Shown piece after piece: positions 39,301 through 48,231 of a stretch of DNA of 64,000 nt. The notes beneath the pieces were generated by a model. That model ran no database searches, had not been told where the DNA came from, and worked only from the letters and a program-made list of their open reading frames with translations. Each line of letters starts with the position of its first letter. The stretch's first letter is position 1. The position numbers and the translations under genes are program-made. Source of the DNA: Tropicimonas sp. IMCC6043 (GTDB lineage: Bacteria; Pseudomonadota; Alphaproteobacteria; Rhodobacterales; Rhodobacteraceae); NCBI RefSeq assembly GCF_004146235.1, contig NZ_SELO01000009.1, positions 1 to 64,000 of the forward strand, read 5' to 3'.

Positions 39301-41295
39301 GTCGGTGATGTAGCGCCGCATCGACGACGGCATCTCTTTCCAGACCTCCAGCGGCGACAGCGAGGATTGCAGGATGAAGGTGCCGCCGTCGACCAGCCCG
39401 CGGAGCGGGTTGGAATGCACGAAGACCTTGTGGTCGGGCGAGACCACGACCTCGACATCCTCGAGATCCGCGTTGGTGATCTTCACCTCCTCGGGGCTCA
39501 GGGTGATGTAGTAATTCGTCGGCGCCCCGGATTTCTCCGAGCCGTATTTCGGCGCCGCCTTGGAATGCAGCCCGAGCGCGTTGGCAAGGATGTCGGTGAG
39601 CAGCTTGCCGGTGGCGATGGTGCCGTAGCCGCCGACCGAGTGGAAGCGGATCCGGAGCCCGCCATCGGGCAGGAGCCGCGGATTCGGCTTGGTCTCCAGC
39701 GCCATCAGTTCGGTCTCGGGATAGGCCGCGCGCAGCCGCTCCTGGAGCTCGGCGAGTTGCGGGCTCGGGGTCTTCGAGAAGAACTGGGAGCCCAGATAGA
39801 CGAAGGGCGCATTGCCCTCGTCCATGTTGTCATAGGCCGCGATCAGGTGGCGCGGTTGCAGGTCATGCGCGCCGAGCCCGAAGATCGCGGTGGTGAGCCG
39901 CGGCAGGGTCGACAGCGGCTGGATGCCCTCGTAGCGGATCCCGGCGGCATTCTCGACCGCCTTCAGCAGCGCCTGGTTGACGAGGCCGGTGAGCGCGGTC
40001 ACGTCGGAGCGTTCGAGGATCGTCACCGCCCGCTTGCCGGCGAGCGCAGCGACGACGTCGGCCTCCGGGAAGGGCTGGAGCATCTTGATCGACACGACGC
40101 CGACCTTGCGGCCCTGGCGGCGCAGATAGGCCGCGATCGCCTCGGCGTCGTCGGTGACAGAGCCGAGCCCGACGAGCACGGTTTCGGCATCGTCGCATTC
40201 ATAGCATTTCACCGGCGAATAGCTGCGGCCGGTCAAGTCGGAGTATTCCGCCATCGCCTCGCGCACGAAGCGCGGCACATCGCGGACGAAATGGGTGCGG
40301 TGGTCGACCGCGCCGGCCTGATAGTCCGGCTGGTTCTGCACGCCGCCCGTCAGGCCGGGGTTGTTCACGTCGACCTGCGCCGGGACGCGCTGCCGGGTGC
40401 CCTTCTCGTGCGAATTGACCCACTGGCGGCGCCACTGGGCATGAAGTTCTTCCGGCAGATGCGCGAGCGTCTCGGTCACGAGGTCGCCGTCATTGTCGAT
40501 CTCCACCGCCTCAGCATTGGCGTCGAGATAGTCGACGAGCGCGACGTAGTCGTCCTGGGCGAGATCCGAGCTGTGGCGGCCGAGATAGCGCTTAAGGTGG
40601 AAGACCCGGCCCTTGGAACCGAACAGCATCTCCTGGGCGACGGTGGGGCATTTGATCCGCCCTTCGGGATCGCCGACGAAGCTGCGGAGCAGGTCGTCCT
40701 CCGGCATCAGCACTTCGCTCATCATGTGCGAGGTGACGAAACCGTCCATCGCGTTGGCGACCGGGATCATCGACATCGAGGAGACCTTGTAGGAGATCGC
40801 CGCGAGATCCGCCGCCTCCTGCGGGTTCGAGCCGAAAAGGATGGTGTAGCCCGAGGGTAGCAGCGCATAGACGTCGTCATGACCGGCCATCACGTTGAGC
40901 GAGTGGCGCGACACCGACCGCGCGGCCACCTGCATCACGAAACCGCCGACCTTCTTGCCGACGGTTACGTAATGGCTCTCGATGCCGTAGAGGATCCCCT
41001 GCGAGGAGGAAGCGTTGGACACATACTGTCCACCGGTCAGCGCCGCGCCGAGCGCGCCCGACTGTGCCGAATGCTCGCCCTCGGGCTCGAAGAAGAACGG
41101 GTGGCGGCCCCAGATGTTGACACCCCCGCCGGCGCGGAACGCTTCGTAGATCTCGGCGATCTCCGTCGAAGGCGTGATCGGATAGCCGATCACGCCGCCG
41201 CAGACCTGCCCCATCACCTGGGCGATCGCGCCGTTGCCATGGATGACGGTGGGTACGCCAGGAAACTCCGGCGTCTTCTGAAGAGTATCTTTCAT
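36307..41295 (-). CDS. nifJ: Pyruvate(2-oxoacid):ferredoxin oxidoreductase, extended, with C-terminal ferredoxin-like domain
   Basis: This is a 1662-residue single-chain PFOR; usual ones are near 1200. In order it has domain I (GGVIGYPITPSTEIAEIYE), domain II (TVLVGLGSVTDDAEAIAAYL), the gamma domain (GYGTIATGKLLTDILANALG) and two [4Fe-4S] motifs (CTGCLECTMVCP near 850, CSGCLECIEVCG near 980). The TPP domain follows with proximal CRGCGEV near 1060 and GDGAAYDIGFGALSRLL near 1240. A charged coiled coil is inserted in the TPP domain, and a second coiled coil plus Ala/Pro linker leads to a C-terminal CSDCKTC...C ferredoxin-like domain (about 1600-1662). GGTGAG precedes ATG 41295; GTG starts up to 41307 are possible. 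It converts pyruvate and CoA to acetyl-CoA, CO2 and reduced carrier. Confidence 0.87.
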   Translation of the reverse strand: MKDTLQKTPEFPGVPTVIHGNGAIAQVMGQVCGGVIGYPITPSTEIAEIYEAFRAGGGVNIWGRHPFFFEPEGEHSAQSGALGAALTGGQYVSNASSSQGILYGIESHYVTVGKKVGGFVMQVAARSVSRHSLNVMAGHDDVYALLPSGYTILFGSNPQEAADLAAISYKVSSMSMIPVANAMDGFVTSHMMSEVLMPEDDLLRSFVGDPEGRIKCPTVAQEMLFGSKGRVFHLKRYLGRHSSDLAQDDYVALVDYLDANAEAVEIDNDGDLVTETLAHLPEELHAQWRRQWVNSHEKGTRQRVPAQVDVNNPGLTGGVQNQPDYQAGAVDHRTHFVRDVPRFVREAMAEYSDLTGRSYSPVKCYECDDAETVLVGLGSVTDDAEAIAAYLRRQGRKVGVVSIKMLQPFPEADVVAALAGKRAVTILERSDVTALTGLVNQALLKAVENAAGIRYEGIQPLSTLPRLTTAIFGLGAHDLQPRHLIAAYDNMDEGNAPFVYLGSQFFSKTPSPQLAELQERLRAAYPETELMALETKPNPRLLPDGGLRIRFHSVGGYGTIATGKLLTDILANALGLHSKAAPKYGSEKSGAPTNYYITLSPEEVKITNADLEDVEVVVSPDHKVFVHSNPLRGLVDGGTFILQSSLSPLEVWKEMPSSMRRYITDHKIRFFVLDGFVIAKKHAPRPELETRMMGIAFIGAVCGNVERITEGAPEEAVMEKIRSQIAKKFGAKGQAVVDGNMAVIRDGAAATIAVDYTAPEFAEVTEAADLEPHFSPAISGSMCRIAQDASPTGLFDQEYYEETVARPFREGTIGEAPVMPGVGMFMPSGTAASRDKGLFRRHVPVLDTSLCTGCLECTMVCPDAAIPATVFDIDELLKAAMKEIDMPAGQRDLVREHIHEIGASVRAAYLASKESKPFGVLVAEAVEAIEAESAVVRRNLKLLAEGAALLPVARTRPFFDAMEAERGGSGGLFAVVVDPWKCSGCLECIEVCGPGALTEAKQDEPLLEKLQTEFEFLSKTPNTPTRFLEHAFDPGGDIKRMMLDRDTYYATTGGHGACRGCGEVTAIRQVVSAAHAIHDRKLKKHVRELEGLIADLEAKLPQVADNEARRARIADAIKVLEKRLFLMEGGPTGNGPAAMVVANATGCSSVYASTFPYNPYQDPWVNSLFQDGPALSKGIFEGITAATNVDFKALRTARLELADAYDSATDDAFFRKFEWQDYSEAERAMLPTVINISGDGAAYDIGFGALSRLLASNTPVKVMVLNSGVYSNTGGQASTASLSGQDSDLSRFGPASTGKQEDRKELGMIAAFHPEVFVVQSATAMPGHFLKSLMGYLQHSSSPALLDVYTPCQAEHGIADAAASARAKLAVEARVAPLFVHDPKAGETIEERFSLEGNPAVDKDWTTFTLEYVEDGALKLKDVTLTPAHFAFDETRFKKQFRPLAANANGVPIEDFINLPKAERANKVPYILATDAAKRLIKLEVGNTVVHLVEERRRSWRTLQHLAGQEVEKLDAAHHAEVEALQQRYEEAVEAREAAMDSIASGMSQLAAASSAPAAVGLTGALAPVAGAAPAPAPTAAPEAGGPGIPYLREEDVPRCSDCKTCYQEIPELFELTKIVVDGEVKQVAHMVPGALEKVEITDALKTRVAKVAANCDSEIIK

Positions 41296-41571
41296 CGTGC
41301 TCACCACATTTCGATTGATCCGAGTCTAGGCGTCCATGGTCGGACGAAACATGCCGCCTATGGACACATCGCCTGACCGGCCCAGTTGTCCTCCCCCGGT
41401 GCGCGGATGGGTCACCGTAGCATATTATTTCGCCCGGGCAGCGGGTTTTGCGGCCTGCGAAAAATTGTGATCGCTAACCGGTTGCCTCTGTGACCGACTG
41501 CTTGCATATCGGGCAGGTCCACCGGGCGATCGGCATGTGATCCGAAGGGTTTCTGGAAACGTATTCCCGTC

Positions 41572-42351
41572 ATGCAATGTGAACATATCAGCGCAGAAAC
41601 CTTCCATGGACGCCGCGGCGGCCCGAAAAACAGCTTCCGATACGGTGTGGATTACGTTCTGGAGGATTTCTCGGACACACCGCGTCCGGGCCTCTATTCG
41701 CGGGACCGGTTCAACCTCTGGCATCTCGACAGCCGCAACCATGGCGGTCCGCGCAGCGACGGGCGCGGCGTTGAGTGGTTTCGCGAAGAACTTGCCGCGC
41801 GCGGATTTCCGCTCGCGGGGGCGCAACTGGTGCTCCTGGCACAGCCGGCCTTCCTGTGGTGGCGCTTCAGCCCGGTGAGCTTCTGGATCGCGCTGCGCGA
41901 CGGGCAGCCCTGCGCCTTCGTGGCCGAGGTCAACTCGACCTTCGGCCAGCGGCATTGCTATTTCTGCGCCCGGCCCGGCTTCGAACCGATCTCGGCCGGC
42001 GACCGGCTGGTGGCGGACAAGCTGATGCATGTCTCGCCCTTCCAGACGATCGCGGGGCAATACCATTTCAACCTCGACATGACCAAAACGGACATCCGCA
42101 TCCGCATCCTCTACCGCAATGGCGGCGAAGGCGTCGTGGCGACGCTCGCCGGCCGTCGTCGCGCGGCCAGCAACGCGAGCCTGCTTGCCGCTGCCCTGCG
42201 CCGCCCCTTCGGCAGCGCGCGAGTGCTCGGGCTGATCTACTGGCAGGCGTTGAAGCTCCGGATCAAGCGCGCGCCTTTCCTCGGCCGCCAGCCGGCGCCC
42301 GCAGCGCCACTATCGGACGGGCGGGAGGCGACGCCGGACGCCTCCGCCTGA
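41572..42351 (+). CDS. DUF1365-family protein
   Basis: This 259-residue protein matches the DUF1365 pattern. It has SFRYGVDYVLEDF at the start, LLAQPAFLWWRFSPVSFWIA in the middle, EVNSTFGQRHCYF, and the conserved DKLMHVSPFQTIAGQYHF followed by DIRIRILYRN. Members usually sit beside an FAD-oxidoreductase and cyclopropane-fatty-acid synthase genes; here it stands alone, divergent from nifJ. The C-terminal end is Arg/Pro-rich. No Shine-Dalgarno is evident before ATG 41572. Function is unknown. Confidence 0.75.
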   Translation: MQCEHISAETFHGRRGGPKNSFRYGVDYVLEDFSDTPRPGLYSRDRFNLWHLDSRNHGGPRSDGRGVEWFREELAARGFPLAGAQLVLLAQPAFLWWRFSPVSFWIALRDGQPCAFVAEVNSTFGQRHCYFCARPGFEPISAGDRLVADKLMHVSPFQTIAGQYHFNLDMTKTDIRIRILYRNGGEGVVATLAGRRRAASNASLLAAALRRPFGSARVLGLIYWQALKLRIKRAPFLGRQPAPAAPLSDGREATPDASA

Positions 42352-42472
42352 GCGCGGCCGCCGGTCGAACGAGCTTCCATAGAGCACCGGGCGGATGACA
42401 CCTTCCCTCCTCCTGCCATATCCCTGAAACATTCTGTCGCTACGCTCCGCCGAAACGCGATATTCCGGGCCC

Positions 42473-43672
42473 ATGACAGATCCCCAACCGTCCCGCCGCA
42501 ACGGCTCGCCGTCCGAAGTCTTCGCCGCCTTCCTCATGCTCGGCCTCACGTCCTTTGGCGGGCCGATCGCGCATCTGGGCTATTTCCGCACCGAGTTCGT
42601 CACCCGTCGCGGCTGGCTCGACGAGCGCGGCTTTGCCGATCTCGTCGCCCTCTGCCAGTTCCTGCCCGGTCCCGCGTCGAGCCAGGTGGGCTTTGCGATC
42701 GGGCTGATGCGCGCCGGCCCCCTGGGCGCCGCGGCGGCCTTCGCCGCCTTCACCCTGCCCTCTGCGCTCCTGATGATCGCTTTCGCGCTCTCGTCCGCCG
42801 CGCTCGACGGTTCCGTCGGCCACGGCGTGGTCTCCGGCCTCAAGATCGTCGCCGTTGCCATCGTCGCGCAGGCGGTGCTCGGCATGGCCCGGGCGCTCTG
42901 CCCCGACCGCGAACGCGCCGCCATCGCCGTCCTTGCCGTGGCCATGCTCGCCGCCCTGCCCGGCGCGCTCGGCATGATCGGCGCCATCCTCGCCGGGGCG
43001 CTTGCCGGGTTCGCGCTCGGCCGCGGCGAGACCGCCGGACGCGAGAACGGTCTCCCGCCGCCCCTCTCGCGGCGCGGCGCGCTGGCCTGCCTTGCAGGCT
43101 TCGCCGCGCTCCTGCTCGCCCTGCCCGTCCTCGCCGGGCTCACGCAGGGCCTCGCCCTCTTCGACGCCTTCTATCGTGCCGCCGCGCTGGTCTTCGGCGG
43201 AGGCCATGTCGTGCTGCCGCTGCTCGAGTCGGAAGTGGTCCGCCCGGGCTGGATCAGCGCGGAGGATTTCCTCGTCGGCTATGGCGCAGCGCAGGCGATG
43301 CCGGGACCGCTCTTCTCCTTCGCCGCCTACCTTGGAGCGCTCGGGCCGGCCCCGAACGGCCTCGCCGGAGCCGCGATCGCGCTCGCCGCGATCTTTCTCC
43401 CGGGCTTCCTGTTGCTGCTTGCCGTGCTGCCCTTCTGGGACGCGCTGCGCCGCCGTCGCGATGCCCAATCGGCATTGCAGGGGGCCAATGCCGCCGTGGT
43501 CGGCATCCTCGGCGCCGCGCTCTACGACCCGGTCTTTACTGCCGGTATCGGCGACATGGCCGATTTCGCCCTCGCGCTCGCCTGTTTCGTGCTGCTTGTC
43601 GCCTGGAAGGCCCCGCCCTGGGTCGCAGTCCTCGTTGCAGCGCTCGGAGGCATCGTCCTGTCCCTGGCGTGA
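42473..43672 (+). CDS. chrA: Chromate transporter ChrA
   Basis: This is a 399-residue two-domain CHR-family membrane protein. Each half begins with the signature region: LGLTSFGGPIAHLGYFRTEF near residue 23 with LCQFLPGPASSQVG near 60, and VFGGGHVVLPLLESEVV near 240 with YGAAQAMPGPLFSFAAYLG near 270. It exports chromate using the membrane potential; in many bacteria it may instead move sulfate-like anions. No chrB regulator adjoins it. It ends at a bidirectional hairpin. Confidence 0.9.
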   Translation: MTDPQPSRRNGSPSEVFAAFLMLGLTSFGGPIAHLGYFRTEFVTRRGWLDERGFADLVALCQFLPGPASSQVGFAIGLMRAGPLGAAAAFAAFTLPSALLMIAFALSSAALDGSVGHGVVSGLKIVAVAIVAQAVLGMARALCPDRERAAIAVLAVAMLAALPGALGMIGAILAGALAGFALGRGETAGRENGLPPPLSRRGALACLAGFAALLLALPVLAGLTQGLALFDAFYRAAALVFGGGHVVLPLLESEVVRPGWISAEDFLVGYGAAQAMPGPLFSFAAYLGALGPAPNGLAGAAIALAAIFLPGFLLLLAVLPFWDALRRRRDAQSALQGANAAVVGILGAALYDPVFTAGIGDMADFALALACFVLLVAWKAPPWVAVLVAALGGIVLSLA

Positions 43673-43696
43673 TACGGGAGCCTGCAAACAAAGAAA

Positions 43697-43744
43697 CAGG
43701 GCCGCCGAGTGGCGGCCCTGACTCTGCACTGTCCCGTTTTTTTT
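43697..43744. terminator. Bidirectional hairpin terminator between chrA and SDR gene
   Basis: CAGGGCCGCC (43697-43706) and GGCGGCCCTG (43711-43720) form a 10-bp stem with a GAGT loop. An eight-T run at 43737-43744 serves the plus strand at a distance, and TTTCTTTGTTT directly follows the stem on the minus strand. Confidence 0.75.
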
Positions 43745-43747
43745 GCC

Positions 43748-44518
43748 TCAGCGGCCCATCCAGCCGCCATCGACCAGAAGCGTGGCGCCATGGACGTAGT
43801 TTGACGCATCCGACGCCAGGAACACGGCCGGGCCGGCGAAGTCCTCGGGCTTGCCCCAGCGACCCGCCGGGATGCGTCCGAGGATTGCGACCGAGCGTTC
43901 GGGGTCGTCCTGCAACGCCTGGGTGTTGTCGGTGGCGATATAACCCGGCGCGATGGCGTTGACGTTCACGCCCTTGGACGCCCATTCATTGGCGAAGGCC
44001 ATTGTGAGCTGGCCGATCCCGCCCTTCGAGGCGGCATAGCCCGGCACGGTGATGCCGCCCTGGAAGGTGAGCAGTGAGGCGGTGAAGATGATCTTGCCCG
44101 AGCCGCGTTCGATCATCGAGCGGCCGATCTCGCGGGTCAGCACGAATTGCGCGCTGAGGTTCACCTCGATCACCTTGTCCCACCACTCGTCCGGGTGCTC
44201 GGCCGCGGGCTTGCGCATGATCGTGCCGGCGTTGTTGATCAGGATGTCGATCTGCGGGTTCTCTTCCAGCACCTTTGCGGCGAAGGCGGTCACCGCGGCG
44301 CGGTCGGCGAAATCGCAGGAATAGCCCTTGAACTTCCGGCCCAGGGCTTCGACCTCCCTGCCCACGGCGGAGCCTTCGGCTTCCAGCGAGGCCGAGACGC
44401 CGATGATGTCCGCGCCGGCTTTCGCAAGGCCGAGCGCCATCCCCTTGCCGATGCCACGCTTTGCGCCAGTTACCAGCGCGGTCTTGCCCGTCAGGTCGAA
44501 CATGCTCAGGTCAGACAT
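43748..44518 (-). CDS. kduD: KduD-like short-chain dehydrogenase
   Basis: The 256-residue classical SDR has the NAD(P) motif TGAKRGIG, the structural NNAG, and catalytic Ser-Tyr-Lys in TASLLTFQGG and YAASKGG. The run NEWASKGVNVNAIAPGYIAT and RIPAGRWGKPEDFAGPAVFL closely follow 2-dehydro-3-deoxy-D-gluconate 5-dehydrogenase (KduD), which acts in uronate catabolism. Related sugar-acid dehydrogenases cannot be excluded. GGGGGAG precedes the ATG. It lies 3 nt after the Zn-dehydrogenase gene, so the two probably act on consecutive steps. Confidence 0.75.
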   Translation of the reverse strand: MSDLSMFDLTGKTALVTGAKRGIGKGMALGLAKAGADIIGVSASLEAEGSAVGREVEALGRKFKGYSCDFADRAAVTAFAAKVLEENPQIDILINNAGTIMRKPAAEHPDEWWDKVIEVNLSAQFVLTREIGRSMIERGSGKIIFTASLLTFQGGITVPGYAASKGGIGQLTMAFANEWASKGVNVNAIAPGYIATDNTQALQDDPERSVAILGRIPAGRWGKPEDFAGPAVFLASDASNYVHGATLLVDGGWMGR

Positions 44519-44521
44519 GGG

Positions 44522-45553
44522 TCACTCTCCCCCGTTGATTTTCAGAAGCGATTTCATCGCGTTCGGATTGGACGTGAGCTCCGCGAAGGCCTCGCCGATC
44601 TTCTCCAGCGGACGGATGTCGGTGATCATCGCGTCGGCGTCGATCTCGCCGGCGGCAATCGAGGCGATCGCCTTGTCGTAATCCTCCGGCTCGTAGACGC
44701 GCACGCCGATCAGCTGAAGCTCGCGCCAGAAGAAACGGAACATGTCCACCGTCGGCTTGGTCGCATGGATGGCGACCATGACGATCCGCGCCCGTGTCGC
44801 GCCCACCGCGGTCATCAGGTCGACGCCCGCCTGCGCGCCCGAGACCTCGAAGATCACGTCCGCGCCCTTGTCGCCGGTCTTCTTCAGGATCTCCGCCACA
44901 GCATCGACCGTTTTGGGATTGATCGTGTCGAAGCCGAGCTTCGCGGCGAGCGCCAGCCGGTTCTCGTTGATCTCGGAGATCGTCACCTTGCCGCCCGCGG
45001 CCTTGGCAACCATCGCCACCAACATCCCGATCGGTCCGCCACCGATCACGAGAACATCCTCGCCCTCGGTCACGCCCGCCATGCGCACGTCGTGGCAGGC
45101 CACCGCCAGCGGCTCGATCAGCGCGGCATCGCGCAGGGTGACGTTCTCCGGCAGCCGGTGCAGCGTGTGCGCCGGCACGTTCCAGAGCTGCTGCATTGCC
45201 CCCTGGCTGTCGAGTCCGATGAACTTGAGGTTGTGGCAAATATGGCTGTGCCCGCGGTTGCAGGCCGGACAGTCGCCGCAATGGTCGAGCGGGCGCACGA
45301 CGATCCTGTCCCCCGGCGCCCAGCCCTCGACGCCCTCGCCCACGGCCTTGACCGTTCCCGACATCTCATGGCCGAGAATCCGGTCGAAGCCGACGCGGGC
45401 GTCCATATGGCCCAGATACGCATGCAGGTCGGTGCCGCAGATGCCGCAATAGGCGACCTCGATCTGCACCTGGCCGGCACCCGGCGCCTCGGACTCGATC
45501 TGCTTCACCTCGAAGCTCTTGTCGCCCCGATAGAATGCTGCCGTGATTGACAT
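44522..45553 (-). CDS. Zinc-dependent medium-chain dehydrogenase
   Basis: The 343-residue MDR enzyme has its catalytic zinc site in YCGICGTDLHAY and GHEMSGTV. The structural zinc loop is CGDCPACNRGHSHIC, and the Rossmann NAD motif is VIGGGPIGML. Sequence shape resembles sorbitol/L-idonate/threonine dehydrogenases acting on polyols or sugar acids; the substrate is not fixed. Pairing with a KduD-like SDR suggests sugar-acid or polyol breakdown. AGGGAAAG lies before the ATG. Confidence 0.82.
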   Translation of the reverse strand: MSITAAFYRGDKSFEVKQIESEAPGAGQVQIEVAYCGICGTDLHAYLGHMDARVGFDRILGHEMSGTVKAVGEGVEGWAPGDRIVVRPLDHCGDCPACNRGHSHICHNLKFIGLDSQGAMQQLWNVPAHTLHRLPENVTLRDAALIEPLAVACHDVRMAGVTEGEDVLVIGGGPIGMLVAMVAKAAGGKVTISEINENRLALAAKLGFDTINPKTVDAVAEILKKTGDKGADVIFEVSGAQAGVDLMTAVGATRARIVMVAIHATKPTVDMFRFFWRELQLIGVRVYEPEDYDKAIASIAAGEIDADAMITDIRPLEKIGEAFAELTSNPNAMKSLLKINGGE

Positions 45554-45941
45554 GCGCTTGCTTTCCCTGTCTGGCCGCCCTCCACGGCGGCGTTGCGTCC
45601 TCCGCCCGGAGATGTGCTGTGGGTGTCACCTCCCGACGGTGCCCTGCGGGCACCTGTCCGCGCGCTGATAAAGCGCCGGGGCGGAACATGCAGGAGGGCC
45701 GATCCGCTCAGCCCGATCCTGTTCCGCTCCTGGCACGACCACGGCCGCGGACTCGCGGCTTCCATACTCTTTTCGCGCGGAAAAGTCCCCGGCCCCATTT
45801 CGTCGCAGGCGCATAGCGATAGTCGCCGCAAGATGGCTGGCTGCCTCTCGAAAAATCGTCAGGCAGCCGCGAGACTTCGCTGGAACCGCCTACGCGGCAG
45901 CCGGAGCCACGACGGGTCCGGCGGCGTACCCCTGCCCCGGC
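45554..45941. other. 388-nt intergenic region with hairpins
   Basis: No coding sequence is supported here. Two inverted repeats stand out: GGCTGCCT (45839-45846) with AGGCAGCC (45861-45868), which could end pgi transcription, and GGTGCCC (45638-45644) with GGGCACC (45648-45654), 85 nt upstream of the Zn-dehydrogenase start on its own strand. No promoter hexamers are clear. Confidence 0.4.
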
Positions 45942-47549
<1,608 letters not shown>

Positions 47550-47559
47550 GGCGGTGTCC

Positions 47560-48231
47560 CTATTCTGCCCAATGTACGGTTGCGTCGTTCCATACGAGCT
47601 TCACCGGTGCCTCGCGAGGCGACAGATTGCGCGCCCGCTCGAGCGTCTCGCGCTTCTCCGGTCCGGTGATCAGGATATGCGTGTGAAGCGCCCCCTGCAG
47701 AACCGGCGCGGTCAACGTGACCCGCGTTTTCGGCGCCGATGGCGAGCGCATTGCCACCAGCGGCGGCGCGTCGGAGGCCAGCGCCGCATCGAGATTGTCG
47801 CCGTCGGCGAAGATCGACGCAATATGGTAGTCGTTGCCCATCCCCAGGAGCAGCACGGTGATCGGCAGCACGAGGCGCACATCGGCATTCATCGCCTCGA
47901 GCGCTTCCTCGGGTGTCTCCGTCTCCGCGCGGATGCGCTGGTAATAGGCCTTCTCGGCCCGATTCACCAGCAGCCGCTCCTTGAGCAGCCTCGTGTTCGA
48001 GTGCGGCTGATCCTCGGCCACCCAACGTTCGTCGGTGGGCAGGATGTTCACCCGGCTCCAGTCGATATGCGAGGCCGAGAGCGAATCGAAGGCCGGCCCC
48101 GGCGTGGTGCCGCCGGGCACGCAGAAGGTGGCACGCGGCTGTGTCAGGAGCGTGTTCTCCAGCTCGCTCGAAAGACGATCGGCGAGGCCGATCATCATGA
48201 GCTCGCGATCCGGGTATTCGATGAATTTCAT
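47560..48231 (-). CDS. pgl: 6-phosphogluconolactonase
   Basis: This is a 223-residue DevB-type lactonase. [15 protein letters not shown] near residue 44, ILPTDERWV near 68 and [12 protein letters not shown] near 82 are typical. The active-site block, normally GMGxDGHTASLFP, reads [15 protein letters not shown]: the catalytic His is kept but the neighbouring Gly and Thr are replaced by Tyr and Ile. ATG 48231 overlaps the zwf stop (ATGA), so a start six codons earlier is rejected. It hydrolyses the Zwf product to 6-phosphogluconate. Confidence 0.88.
   Translation of the reverse strand: MKFIEYPDRELMMIGLADRLSSELENTLLTQPRATFCVPGGTTPGPAFDSLSASHIDWSRVNILPTDERWVAEDQPHSNTRLLKERLLVNRAEKAYYQRIRAETETPEEALEAMNADVRLVLPITVLLLGMGNDYHIASIFADGDNLDAALASDAPPLVAMRSPSAPKTRVTLTAPVLQGALHTHILITGPEKRETLERARNLSPREAPVKLVWNDATVHWAE

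Noticed and set aside
36739-40860. Very long open frame (over 1300 codons) on the plus strand opposite the PFOR gene
   Set aside because: It is the antisense shadow of a GC-rich gene: composition is dominated by Arg, His, Asp and Gly with no domain, no ribosome site, and the opposite strand encodes a full PFOR.
41315-41328. Possible FNR-type site TTGAT-N4-GTCTA before the PFOR gene
   Set aside because: It lies within 8-20 nt of the start codon, where it could not act as an activator site, and one half is mismatched; at most a repressor site.
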